Assembly (NCBI RefSeq): GCF_000317515.1
Contig: NC_019738.1
Coordinates: forward strand, 4,366,001-4,430,000
Direction of reading: 5' to 3'
Length of the DNA: 64,000 nucleotides
DNA from: Allocoleopsis franciscana PCC 7113
GTDB taxonomy: Bacteria > Cyanobacteriota > Cyanobacteriia > Cyanobacteriales > Coleofasciculaceae
This document shows, in pieces, positions 39,476 to 48,642 of this stretch. Under the pieces are notes generated by a model. It saw only the letters and a program-made list of their open reading frames with translations, made no database searches and had not been told where the DNA came from. A program made the translations under genes and the position numbers. Within the stretch, counting starts at the first letter, position 1; each line of letters opens with the position of its first letter.

Positions 39476-40102
39476 ATGAGGGCAAGTAGACAAGTGCTAG
39501 CAGAACTTATCCAAGACTTAGAGCAGGAAACGCTGGACAATCTCGAAAGAGAGGAGCGGTTTATCACGAGCGAGGTGAGTTGGCAGCAGTATGAAGCGCT
39601 ACTGCTCAAGCTAGAAGACAACTCCTACTATCGCATTACCTATCTCGATGGAGTGTTAGAAATCTTGTCACCAAGTCGCCGTCATGAAGGAGTTAAGAAA
39701 CGCATTGCAACTTTGTTGGAAGTTTATTTTGAGGAAACTGACACAGAATATTTCCCGCTGGGTTCCACGACTTTACGCAGACAAGAGCAGCGGGGTGGCA
39801 CGGAACCTGATGAAAGCTACTGCATTGGTACAGAAAAAGAGTTTCCTGATTTGGCTGTAGAAGTCGTTTTTACCAGTGGTGGAGTGGATAAGTTAGCTGT
39901 TTACAAAAAACTAGGGGTGACAGAGGTTTGGTTCTGGGAAAAGGGTCTATTTTCACTGCATTGTTTGCGGGGAGATAAATATGAATTTATCTCTAAGAGT
40001 GAGTTATTGCCCGATTTAAATGTAGCGCTGCTAGCCGAGTATGTGCAGCATCCCAATCCGCTTTTTGCCGTTAAAGAGTTTCGCAAACAACTTCGGGGGT
40101 AA
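39476..40102 (+). CDS. Uma2 family (DUF820) restriction-endonuclease-fold protein
   Basis: This 208-residue protein has the Uma2 core: ITYLDGVLEILSPSRRHEGV (DG and SP...H motif), LEVYFEETDTEYFPLGSTTL, EPDESYCIG, PDLAVEVVFTSGGVDKLAVY (catalytic D...EV with the Lys further on) and VTEVWFWEKG. The PD-(D/E)XK nuclease fold is established for the family. The biological role is unclear; many copies occur in cyanobacterial genomes and they often travel with mobile elements. ATG 39476 gives the usual N-terminus; the upstream frame to 39269 runs through non-coding repeat. Confidence 0.85.
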   Translation: MRASRQVLAELIQDLEQETLDNLEREERFITSEVSWQQYEALLLKLEDNSYYRITYLDGVLEILSPSRRHEGVKKRIATLLEVYFEETDTEYFPLGSTTLRRQEQRGGTEPDESYCIGTEKEFPDLAVEVVFTSGGVDKLAVYKKLGVTEVWFWEKGLFSLHCLRGDKYEFISKSELLPDLNVALLAEYVQHPNPLFAVKEFRKQLRG

Positions 40103-40221
40103 ACTAATTTTATTTTGTAGGGAATTAAGGCGATCGCATTTTTTGAGTCAAGCCCTAGGCGATTCCCTACTTTTGGGAACGAAGAGAGCGAACGGGATAG
40201 CTATGCTTCACCCATCCACCC

Positions 40222-41262
40222 TTAACCAGCACACAAAACCTCTTCAATTTTTGCCCGATCCAGTGCACAGCCAATCAATACCAAACGAGTCTGACGTTGT
40301 TCTGTGACTTGCCAAGGACGGTCAAAGAAATGCTCCAAGCGATCGCCGACTCCTTGCACCACCATCCGCATCGGCTTATTGGGAACCGCCACAAACCCTT
40401 TAATTCGGTAAATTTCTTGCTCTTGCACCAACTGTTTCAACTTTGCAGTTAGCACATTTGGCTCAAAGGATTGGTCTAAAATGACGTGAACTGAATTAAT
40501 ATCATCATCATGCTCATGTTCTTCCTCCGTGTCGTGGTGGCTGGGACGCGAGTCTAAGTTATCTTCTACCGCCGCATTGAATCCTAGCAATAGGTCAGGG
40601 TTAATCTCACCATTACGGCACGGAACCACCTTCACCCCTTGAGGCAACTGTTGCCGCAACCATTCCTGTACCTTGCTTTGAGTCTCGGCATCCACGCGAT
40701 CGCTTTTTGTCAGCAACACCAAATCTGCACAAGCTAACTGGTCTTCAAACAGTTCCTCAATCGGCGTTTCATGCTCTAAATTAGGGTCAGCCTCACGTTG
40801 TGCTTGTAAGGCATCGAAGTCACCCACCAGAGTACCCGATGCGATCGCTTCACAATCTACAACGGTAATAACACCGTCTACCGTAGCACCCGTGCGAATC
40901 TCAGGCCAGCGGAATGCTTGAACCAAAGGCTTAGGCAAGGCTAACCCAGAAGTCTCAATCAACAAACAGTCAATTTGTTCACGACGCTTCAAGAGTTCTT
41001 GCATCGTGGGGAGAAACTCTTCTTGAACCGTGCAACACAAGCAGCCATTGGTTAATTCTACAATGTTGCTAGCTGTCTCTTCTTCGTCGTCGCATACTTG
41101 ACAAGAACGCAAGAGTTCTCCATCAATCCCCACTTCGCCGAACTCATTGACAACCACAGCAATCCGTCGTCCTTGGTTGTTTTGGAGTAAGTGGCGCAGC
41201 AAGGTGGTTTTGCCACTCCCTAGAAAGCCAGTGACAACCGTAACGGGAATTTTGGCACCCAT
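40222..41262 (-). CDS. CobW/COG0523-type metal-chaperone GTPase
   Basis: This 346-residue G3E GTPase has a P-loop GFLGSGKTTLLRHLLQNN (residues 11-28), the metal-binding NGCLCCTVQEEFL (CxCC near residue 75) and the guanine-specificity TKSD near 185. Its His/Asp/Glu-rich insert near residues 240-257 (SHHDTEEEHEHDDDINS) probably binds metal. The C-terminal CobW_C domain ends RLVLIGCALDRAKIEEVL. Members insert or deliver Zn, Co or Fe; which metal cannot be read here, and no Zur box was recognised. It now abuts an IS1634-type element upstream. Confidence 0.9.
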   Translation of the reverse strand: MGAKIPVTVVTGFLGSGKTTLLRHLLQNNQGRRIAVVVNEFGEVGIDGELLRSCQVCDDEEETASNIVELTNGCLCCTVQEEFLPTMQELLKRREQIDCLLIETSGLALPKPLVQAFRWPEIRTGATVDGVITVVDCEAIASGTLVGDFDALQAQREADPNLEHETPIEELFEDQLACADLVLLTKSDRVDAETQSKVQEWLRQQLPQGVKVVPCRNGEINPDLLLGFNAAVEDNLDSRPSHHDTEEEHEHDDDINSVHVILDQSFEPNVLTAKLKQLVQEQEIYRIKGFVAVPNKPMRMVVQGVGDRLEHFFDRPWQVTEQRQTRLVLIGCALDRAKIEEVLCAG

Positions 41263-41330
41263 TGAGAACTCCTTGTGAACATGACCAGAGTTCCCATTAA
41301 ACCGCAGGTATTGGCTTAAGGGAAGTGCGT

Positions 41331-41348
41331 TAGCTTTTGCAAAAGCTA
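41331..41348. repeat. 18-bp perfect palindrome
   Basis: TAGCTTTTGCAAAAGCTA reads the same on both strands. It lies 69-86 bp upstream of the cobW-like gene start and 19 bp from the IS end. It could be an operator or a dispersed palindromic repeat. Confidence 0.45.
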
Positions 41349-41366
41349 GGGTTCATCACACTTAGA

Positions 41367-42988
41367 CCGGAAGTTCCCCCGTACAGATGAACTACAAAGG
41401 GAGAAAAAGCTTGAGTGACGGGAACTAGAGCCATTTACTCCCAGAAAGCCGTACCCATGTTTTTAAGAATTTTTTAAGATTTTGGCGGGGAGATTTCTGG
41501 GACAATAGTAGCCATGTATATTGAACGAGTCCCTAACAGAAATTCACCCCCCGCTGTCCTCCTACGAGAGTCCTATCGTGAAGGGGGTAAAATCCGTAAA
41601 AGAACTTTAGCTAACCTGTCAAAATTACCGGATACTGTCATTGATAACTTGAGAATAGTGCTCAAAGGCGGCGCAGCTATTGAAAATCTCTCCGAATCAT
41701 TCTCTGTAGAAAGAAGTCTACCTCATGGTCATGTAGCTGCGGTTTTAGGAACAATCAAAAAACTGTCTTTGCACCATCTAATCTCACCCTCAAATTCGAG
41801 AAAACGAGCTCTAGTTTTGGCGATGATCGTGGCGCGTCTCCTTGACCCTCGTTCCAAGTTAGCCACAGCGAGAGGATTGCACAGCGAAACGTGCAATTCA
41901 TCGTTAAGTGAACTGTTGGGCTTAGAAAAAGCCGATGAGGATGAATTGTATGAAGCAATGGATTGGCTGGTATCCAAACAAGAATTAATCGAAAATGAGT
42001 TAGCCCTAAGACATCTATCCGAAGGAGCTTCGGAAACTTCTTGAACAAGAAGCTGTTCAACTCTCATTATTTGATGAAACTGACTTAGTAGAATTTTCTT
42101 GTTCTGATTACCCCAGTGAGCGGCTAATTGCTTGTCGCAACCCGATGCTTGCTCAAGAAAAGTCTTTGACTAGAATTGCTTTATTACAGGCGACACAGCA
42201 GGAACTCAATAAGATTGTTATCGCCACTTCACGAGATAAACGCGCCCTCAAAGGAGCCGACCAGATTGGACTGAGAGTGGGGCGAGTTCTCAATGCTACA
42301 TGTGTGGGGAAATACTTTAATATTGCCATCACTGAGACAAGTTTTTCTTACTCATTGAATGAAGCGGCTATCGCCAATGATTCGGCTTTGGATGGAGTCT
42401 ATATTATTCGGACTTCAGTCAAACCGGAGACTTTAGATGCGGCTCAAACGGTGAGAACCTATAAAAGCCTTTCTACTGTCGAACAAGCTTTCCGCAGTTA
42501 TAAAACTATCGATTTGAAAGTACGTCCAATTTATCACCGTTTAGAACAGCGCGTCAAAGCTCACGTCTTCTTGTGTATGCTGGCTTATTATGTGGAGTGG
42601 CACATGAGGAAAGCTTTAGCTCCACTGCTGTTTGACGATGAAAAAGTCACAGTTGAACCGGAGGGAAAAAGTTCAATTGTTGCTCCATCTAAGCGTTCAA
42701 AGAAAGCCCGCGCTAAGGCAGCGACTAAAAAGACACCTGAAAAGCTTCCTGTCCATAGTTTTCGGACTTTAATGACTGATTTAGCAACGATTGTCAAAAA
42801 TAAATTCCAGTCTAGTGGTCTGGAGACTTCTCTAATGTTTGAGAAAATTACTCAACCGACTCCACTCCAACAAAAAGCGTTAGATTTGTTAGAAGTTTCC
42901 TTAATTTGTACCCAGTAACAGCCGAGGAGTTGAGTCTCTCCCTCTCTCACAGCATAGGTTGTAGTTTTTTGTCAAAGGGGAACTTCCG
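41367..42988 (+). mobile_element. IS1634-type insertion sequence, internally deleted
   Basis: The outer ends are inverted repeats: CGGAAGTTCCCC (41367-41378) against GGGGAACTTCCG (42977-42988). A second matching stretch, ACTACAA, lies further in on each side. The element carries a broken IS1634-family transposase. The flanks CTTAGAC and CTAAAAC are only partly alike, so there is no clean target duplication. The right end lies inside a protease gene, while the left flank is the cobW upstream region. Confidence 0.75.
41514..42918 (+). pseudogene. IS1634 family transposase, deleted and frameshifted
   Basis: The first frame (41514-42044) gives the N-terminus MYIERVPNRNSPPAVLLRES to LRHLSEGA. The second frame, open across the junction and continuing to 42918, gives LLEQEAVQLSLFDETD through LSTVEQAFRSYKTIDLKVRP to the end. 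In full-length members roughly 100 or more residues, including the first catalytic aspartates, lie between these parts. The junction near 42019-42030 therefore marks an internal deletion that also shifts the frame. The late glutamate region (VEQAFRSYKTIDLKVRPIYH) remains. The product cannot be active. Confidence 0.85.
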
Positions 42989-44438
42989 CTAAAACATGAG
43001 TACCATGCTCACTGCCTTCTTCCGGTTGCAGCAGTGGGTTATCGTCATTGTCAATGCGATCGCTTCCTAAAATAATCCGGCTATAGTCAATATCAGGATT
43101 ATTCCCACTAAACCCCGTATCAATGACACCAATTAGAGGCTGATTCGCTACAGGAAAGTCAAACTGAATCGGCTCAGAACCCCCTGGCTGCGTCACCATT
43201 GGGTCAAAATCTGAATCAACTGGCAGTGTGACAAGCGGTTGAGACGTAACAGGTAAGCTGTTCTCTGGAGTAACCCCATCTACCGGAGTCCAAACTCCGT
43301 CTACTTCTGTGAGTGGGGGAACTACTCCCTCTGAATCTACTGTCGGTAGAACGGCTGAATCAGAACCTGTTGGCAGATTAACGTAAGGAGTAGCGTAATT
43401 GATTAACGCTTGACCCAAATCTGTATTTCGCCAATCATAAGCAGGGTCGATCACATCATCCAGCTTCACGGCTGAACCAGTCGCCCCCCTCACCTGGAAG
43501 ATAACGTCGTTGTAATCTTTGTCTGAAGTGGAGCAACCATCCATCCGTAAATCTTCCATCACGAAGGTATTGCCGTCCCCTGTGACATCCGCAATTTGCC
43601 CTAAATGGAAAGCATCATTAGGGTTCCTTGTTGAAAGCGAGAACAACGGACGGATTGCCCCATCAGCAGCAGGATTGCCGAACACTTCCTGCACCCTGCC
43701 ATTCGGGACAAGCATTACCCCAAACGTGTCACCCGGACGCATCGAAAACGTATTTACACCCAGATAGTCCCCAGAGTTATAGTTGTCTTCCCAAGGCAAA
43801 GCCCCCTGGAACCTAGCTCCCTCTATGGCGTCAGAAATTACAATATGACCCAACTCAGAACCACTCAACGCCCGACGAGCAGCTTCTGCAATAAACTCAT
43901 TTAAGTCTGTTTCATATTGCTCCATCCCCTCCAGACTGAAGATGGCGAGCTCACCTTGATACAAACCCCCATCAAACAAGTAATCAAGGCTCACTTGACC
44001 ACTAGAACCTACAGTAAAAACCCCAGTTTTGACACTGGGGTTGCCAAATCCTGTTAGGGAATCTTGCTGTTGTAGAGATTTAGCATCTTGACTGGGAGTA
44101 GCCGAGAAACTCAAATTGTAGTCCGTGGTTATTTCGCTACCCGAATAAACTTTGATGTAATATTGCCCAGCATCAAGCGTTGCCAAGAGAGATTCCAACT
44201 CCGTGCCTGGTAAGACTGAGCTGTGCAACACCTTACCTTGACTATCGAGCAACTCTAACTCTGCATCAGCACTTAATCCACTCAAGGAAAGACTCAAACT
44301 GCTGCTACTTCCCACTGTGAAGCTGTAGTAATCCGCAGAATTAAGTGGACTTAGTGAATCAGTAAAACTTTGGAGATGGGGCGTAATCTCCAGACTTCTA
44401 GCTGTTCCTAACGTGTTGCCAGCAAAATCTTCGTGCAT
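42972..44438 (-). pseudogene. subtilisin-like (S8) protease, truncated by the IS
   Basis: The start ATG 44438 (MHEDFAGNTLGTARSLEITP) follows a strong GGAGG. The product has an N-terminal PPC (bacterial pre-peptidase) domain (residues 1-115, ADYYSFTVGSSSSLSLSLSG). A DUF4114-type beta domain with acidic Ca-binding-like motifs follows (about 130-330, DVTGDGNTFVMED, DKDYNDVIFQV), then a linker. The first part of the S8 domain holds the catalytic Asp (LIGVIDTGFSGNNPDI) and His (HGTHVL). The IS then supplies AEVPL and a stop. The catalytic serine half is absent from the window. A secreted Ca-dependent protease is the likely ancestor. Confidence 0.85.
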
Positions 44439-44802
44439 AGTAACCTCCGTAGATGCATTCCCGCACAGCACTCTTCCACCCATCAGGTGGATTTTTCTGC
44501 TATTAAATTTGGATAAGCCTTAATACCAATGTATTCCTATGGAGGGATGAAAGGCTCGTCCTTTGTTCCCAATCCAGAGGAAATTCATGCAAACTTGATA
44601 ACCTGATGCTAAACAGTAAAGCTTTGATAAAGTTGCTCGTTCACCGGAAAAGGTGAGGTCATTCTGTGTGATGAGCGGTTCTCAATTTCCCATGTCAGGG
44701 TTCCACTACTTAGCTGACACGCCCGCTTGAACCAGAGAAATTAAGAGATGAAAAATGATTTAAACTGCTTTGGACGCCTTTTTTGTGTTAGATTTGCTGC
44801 CC

Positions 44803-45729
44803 ATGAGTCACGATAGCAATTACATTAGGCAAGCTGAAGCTACCCGTGTGCGGGTGCTGAGTGAAGCACTACCCTACATCCAACAATTTACGGGTCGAAC
44901 CGTCGTCGTCAAGTACGGGGGTGCGGCAATGAAAGACAGTTCCCTTAAAGACAAAGTGATCCGCGATGTCGTCTTTCTATCCTGCGTCGGTTTGCGACCG
45001 GTCGTCGTTCACGGAGGGGGGCCAGAAATTAATAGTTGGTTAGGGAAGCTGGGTATTGAGCCACAATTTAAAAATGGTCTGCGTGTGACCGATGCCGCCA
45101 CGATGGATGTGGTGGAGATGGTATTAGTGGGTCGGGTGAATAAAGAACTCGTTTCTCTAATTAACCGTGCCGGTGGTAAAGCTGTGGGGCTTTGTGGCAA
45201 AGATGCAAATCTAATCAAAGCTCGTCCTGAAGGTCGAGAGGGCATTGGCTTTGTTGGGGAAGTTAGCAGTGTAGATATTAAGCTTTTAGAGTCTTTGGTG
45301 AATAGCGGCTACATTCCAGTCGTGTCGAGTGTTGCCGCAGATGATACCGGTCAAGCTTACAATATCAATGCTGATACCGTTGCAGGTGAAATCGCTGCCG
45401 CTTTGGGGGCAGAAAAGTTGATTTTACTCACCGATACTTCGGGAATTTTAAAGGATTACAAAGACCCCTCCACCCTGATTGCCAAGCTGGATATTCAAGA
45501 AGCGCGTGCCTTGATTGACACGGGTATTGTTGCCGGTGGCATGATTCCAAAGGTAACCTGTTGTGTGCGATCGCTTGCCCAAGGGGTTCGAGCCGCTCAC
45601 ATTATTGATGGTCGCATTCCCCATGCCCTGCTTTTGGAAATCTTCACCGATGAGGGGATTGGCTCAATGATTGTAGCATCGGAATTTATGCGTACCGCCG
45701 TCTCGTTTAGTAGCCAATCCGAATCCTAA
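44803..45729 (+). CDS. argB: acetylglutamate kinase
   Basis: This 308-residue amino-acid kinase phosphorylates N-acetylglutamate in arginine synthesis and in cyanobacteria is the target of PII (GlnB) relief of feedback inhibition. Motifs are [12 protein letters not shown] (ATP site), [15 protein letters not shown] (substrate loop), [20 protein letters not shown] and [10 protein letters not shown]. The N-terminal helix [18 protein letters not shown] is the hexamer-forming helix of arginine-sensitive enzymes. ATG 44803 ([10 protein letters not shown]) is chosen over an in-frame start at 44770. Its 3' end overlaps the convergent gene by 23 bp. Confidence 0.95.
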   Translation: MSHDSNYIRQAEATRVRVLSEALPYIQQFTGRTVVVKYGGAAMKDSSLKDKVIRDVVFLSCVGLRPVVVHGGGPEINSWLGKLGIEPQFKNGLRVTDAATMDVVEMVLVGRVNKELVSLINRAGGKAVGLCGKDANLIKARPEGREGIGFVGEVSSVDIKLLESLVNSGYIPVVSSVAADDTGQAYNINADTVAGEIAAALGAEKLILLTDTSGILKDYKDPSTLIAKLDIQEARALIDTGIVAGGMIPKVTCCVRSLAQGVRAAHIIDGRIPHALLLEIFTDEGIGSMIVASEFMRTAVSFSSQSES

Positions 45730-46240
45730 CTCCAGGCTGATTGTATCGATTATTGTATCGATTGTAGATGGGAGGATTATAGATAACCGAGGGTTGCCTG
45801 AATCTGCTGCGGGAATACCCTCGTGAATCAATAATTACGGGGTCAACGAGAACCGAATCAGTAATCCTTGAATTAATTACAGTCGGATTAATTAAAGTCG
45901 AATTCCGAATCACTCCACTGCCTGGTGTGATAATTCCTTGATTGTAGTCATTGTAGTTGTAGGGATTGTAATAGGAATTATTGGGATTGTAATAAGGATT
46001 GGAGTTATAAGGCGAAAGGGAAGAGGGAATCATGGTACCCGGAACCACCGGTACAGGGCTGGGAATGGGACTACCAATCACCTGGGTTGTAGAGGACTGT
46101 GTGGGAAATCCTCCAAATTGTGCCTGTGCTGGCATTCCGACTGATGTCAGCAGGACAATTCCCAGACTTAGGGGGGTTAAAGCTTTCGTCACTCTGAATC
46201 GATGGAAATAGGATTGCCGAGATGGAAGTGTGGAGAGCAT
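45707..46240 (-). CDS. exported Asn/Tyr/Pro-rich protein
   Basis: The 177-residue product has a signal peptide ([20 protein letters not shown], cleavage near AQAQ). A Pro/Ser linker and a low-complexity [20 protein letters not shown] segment follow. Then come short strands with repeated N/D-S/T ([20 protein letters not shown]), as in beta-solenoid edges, and a basic tail [13 protein letters not shown]. The function is unknown; location is outer membrane or extracellular by inference. It converges on argB and overlaps its stop codon region. Confidence 0.6.
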   Translation of the reverse strand: MLSTLPSRQSYFHRFRVTKALTPLSLGIVLLTSVGMPAQAQFGGFPTQSSTTQVIGSPIPSPVPVVPGTMIPSSLSPYNSNPYYNPNNSYYNPYNYNDYNQGIITPGSGVIRNSTLINPTVINSRITDSVLVDPVIIDSRGYSRSRFRQPSVIYNPPIYNRYNNRYNQPGVRIRIGY

Positions 46241-46473
46241 AGCTTCACCTCAAAATATGAAGGAGATTCCTAGACTAATTGAATGTTTAACTGTCAATTG
46301 TGTTCCGCACCACGATTAAACTTTAATCCAATCCGGTCTTGGGCTACTCTCAAAGTACAACAAGGAGTATAGATTGCACCTCACCCTGTTGTATGAGCTA
46401 AAAGTATGGTGCGTTGAGAAGTGCCCTATATCTTCAGCAAGATACAGCAGATTTCAGGTAAATGAAGTACAGT

Positions 46474-46503
46474 TCCCCCTTTAATAAGGGGGGTTAGGGG
46501 GGT
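46474..46503. repeat. CCCCCTT-AAGGGGG dispersed repeat
   Basis: CCCCCTT (46475-46481) pairs with AAGGGGG (46486-46492), followed by GTTAGGGGGG. A similar sequence lies at 63892-63921. It belongs to a short inverted repeat type that recurs in cyanobacterial spacers (family knowledge). Confidence 0.55.
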
Positions 46504-46555
46504 CAAAATGTACCTCATCAAATTGAAATCCGCTGTAATATAAAACTCAAATCAG

Positions 46556-48124
46556 TCACTCCTTGGAATGATTGGAATGATTGGTTGGTGTGGGGATTAA
46601 CCAAACCACTAACCCCAGCAGTAAAGCAATAAAAAGTCCAACTAGAGTCTGAAGCAATAGATCAAAAAAATAATAGAAGAAGAAATGAATAAAGCTTGCT
46701 AAAGGAGACTCTGAATGTTGTTCCGGATGGAGGTAATTCAGAACAGTTTTTACAGGCGAGGAAATTTGGGAATAAATAGTACTAACCGCAAGACAAATTA
46801 CAACAAGAGCAAACCAAATTTGTAATTTTTTCTCCCGTTGTTGAGCGGCAATTTCATTAGTACGCAAGGTTTCCTCTAAAGTGCGATCACGTTGTACTTT
46901 GTCAATTTCCACAATACCTCGAATTGAGGCGATCGCTTTTCCTACCAAGCTAGATTTCTGCATAGATTCATGAAGCTTGACTTTCAAATCATCTTGAAAA
47001 ATCCCGGATGTTTTCTGAGGAAAACTGGAGAGAAAGCTTAAATCGTAATGGGGTAATCTTTCTTGAACTTGCCTTAGTCTTTCAACATAGTTTTTGGTAT
47101 TCGCTTCAAGCGTTAAACGATCGCTTTCTATAGCTTGTATGCCGTCGGTATAGTCTAAAGCCAATTTAGGCAAGATTCTAAGTTTTTCTTTAAAGTCATT
47201 GACCTCAATATCAGATAGCGCTTGATTCAGTTCTGTTGAATGCTCTTGCTCTTGGGGAAGTTCCCCTATCTGATTAATGATTTCTATAATTTTTTGATTT
47301 TTGTCCTGAATCTCAGAATAGGCTTCTAAAGCAAGTTGATAAGCTTTAATTATTTTTTGCCTATAATATAATAAATCAATCATTTTTTGGTAAAAAAAAC
47401 CAAAATTATTGTCTATTTTAGAATCAACTTTACCATTGAAAACTTCTCTAACAAACAGCCATACAACAATTTGACCATCACTGTGAGGCTGATAGGGATT
47501 TCCATATTCAAAAATCGGACTGCCAAATAGTTGACCTGATTGATATAAAGGTGGACACTGTTCCAACTCTTTCCCCAGGAAATTTTGTACACACTCATCT
47601 GCAATTTCTCGCCATAACCTTTGATTGGGCTGCTGTCGCTGGGATAGCCAACCCGTTAATAGAACGGTTTGCCCTATTGAGCTGCTAATATTTCTAGGTA
47701 AAAAACAATGATCTTGATTTAAATCTTTAAAAAATGTAAGTTCTAATTCTTCTGTCTTTTGGTTTTTTTCATTAAATTCAGGAATCCGAAGATTCAACGC
47801 TAAAGCATAGTTATTTTCTATTTTGAGAGGACATGCAAACCCAGTCATTCTGTGGCTTTGTGCTTGATGAAAAATTTGACCGACTAACGGTAAGGAAATC
47901 ATGTTATCCGTGGCTCCTTCTAATAAAGCCACTCGCAACCCATCGGATATTTTTCTAATCTTGAGTTGTTGTTCAATTTTAAATTTTACAAAAATATCGT
48001 TGCATTTTTCCCAAAGTAGTTCGTCATCAAAATCTTTACTTAAAGAAGAATGAGGAATGGGTTCATGGCTAGAATGAAAGGCAAACAGATGAATATTAGG
48101 CGCATAAACTTTGTGACTCATCAT
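46556..48124 (-). CDS. orphan 522-residue protein with coiled coil and C-terminal membrane helices
   Basis: I do not recognise a family. The N-terminal 250 residues are mixed alpha/beta with a recurrent polar pattern (NIHLFAFHSSHEPIPHS, IVVWLFVREVFNG). A long helical coiled-coil region spans about 255-420 (KIIKAYQLALEAYSEIQDKN, ESDRLTLEANTKNYVERLRQ). Two strong membrane helices follow (KLQIWFALVVICLAVSTIY and LLQTLVGLFIALLLGLVVWL), and the tail is short, His/Asn/Ser-rich and cytoplasmic or periplasmic. The layout, a soluble sensor-like domain on a membrane stalk, resembles membrane-anchored effectors in bacterial NTPase signalling systems, but no partner gene is adjacent. The base composition is more A+T-rich than neighbours. 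Confidence 0.6.
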   Translation of the reverse strand: MMSHKVYAPNIHLFAFHSSHEPIPHSSLSKDFDDELLWEKCNDIFVKFKIEQQLKIRKISDGLRVALLEGATDNMISLPLVGQIFHQAQSHRMTGFACPLKIENNYALALNLRIPEFNEKNQKTEELELTFFKDLNQDHCFLPRNISSSIGQTVLLTGWLSQRQQPNQRLWREIADECVQNFLGKELEQCPPLYQSGQLFGSPIFEYGNPYQPHSDGQIVVWLFVREVFNGKVDSKIDNNFGFFYQKMIDLLYYRQKIIKAYQLALEAYSEIQDKNQKIIEIINQIGELPQEQEHSTELNQALSDIEVNDFKEKLRILPKLALDYTDGIQAIESDRLTLEANTKNYVERLRQVQERLPHYDLSFLSSFPQKTSGIFQDDLKVKLHESMQKSSLVGKAIASIRGIVEIDKVQRDRTLEETLRTNEIAAQQREKKLQIWFALVVICLAVSTIYSQISSPVKTVLNYLHPEQHSESPLASFIHFFFYYFFDLLLQTLVGLFIALLLGLVVWLIPTPTNHSNHSKE

Positions 48125-48460
48125 TTAAACTCCAAACTAATTGACAGAGAAAGGGACGTTTTGTAACAAATCAGCAATCAAACGATTCTTCTAAACATCA
48201 CTAGGTTCTATCCTCCAAATTGCCAATATTGAGTACAACGAAAAGAAGGAACTGAATGTCAATTCAGGTAATTGTTTCAAAGGCTAAGGCTAACATCAGT
48301 AATGACCGTTCTCTTTCAGGGAATCTTAATTTTTCAACAATATATTTCGAGTCGTTCAACTGCTGCGCCCAGCTCTGATATTGTAACTACCAGTGGTTGA
48401 AATGCTGTTGGATGACCATCTGAAAATCACAGCATTTCATTGGAACTGTCCTATGATTGA

Positions 48461-48634
48461 GGCTTTGAGCTTGGGAATCCTGACTCCCGCGATTATTCAA
48501 TGGAAATTGAGGGTACTGCTGTACCTGAGACTTCCTCGATTTTGGGTGTATTAACCTTTGGTGCTATCTTGGGTTTCCAGCAGTGGCGCAAGCAGAAATT
48601 TACCCCTGATGCGAAGGATAGGGCAACTCATTGA
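48461..48634 (+). pseudogene. C-terminal remnant of a PEP-CTERM exported protein
   Basis: The frame reads GFELGNPDSRDYSMEIEGTA, then the sorting signal VPETSSILGVLTFGAILGF, a basic end QQWRKQK and a short tail to TGA 48632-48634. A TGA at 48458-48460 closes the frame upstream, so only the last 57 residues survive. PEP-CTERM signals target proteins to exosortase for export. The remaining spacer between 48125 and 48460 shows no gene. Confidence 0.7.
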
Positions 48635-48642
48635 GATTAAGA

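Noticed and set aside
41360-42995. Target-site duplication around the IS1634-type element
   Set aside because: CTTAGAC and CTAAAAC match at only five of seven positions, so I do not claim a duplication.
46556-48124. Antiviral defence system
   Set aside because: No nuclease, NTPase or toxin partner lies next to the gene; the neighbours are argB, a PEP-CTERM remnant and an ABC permease.
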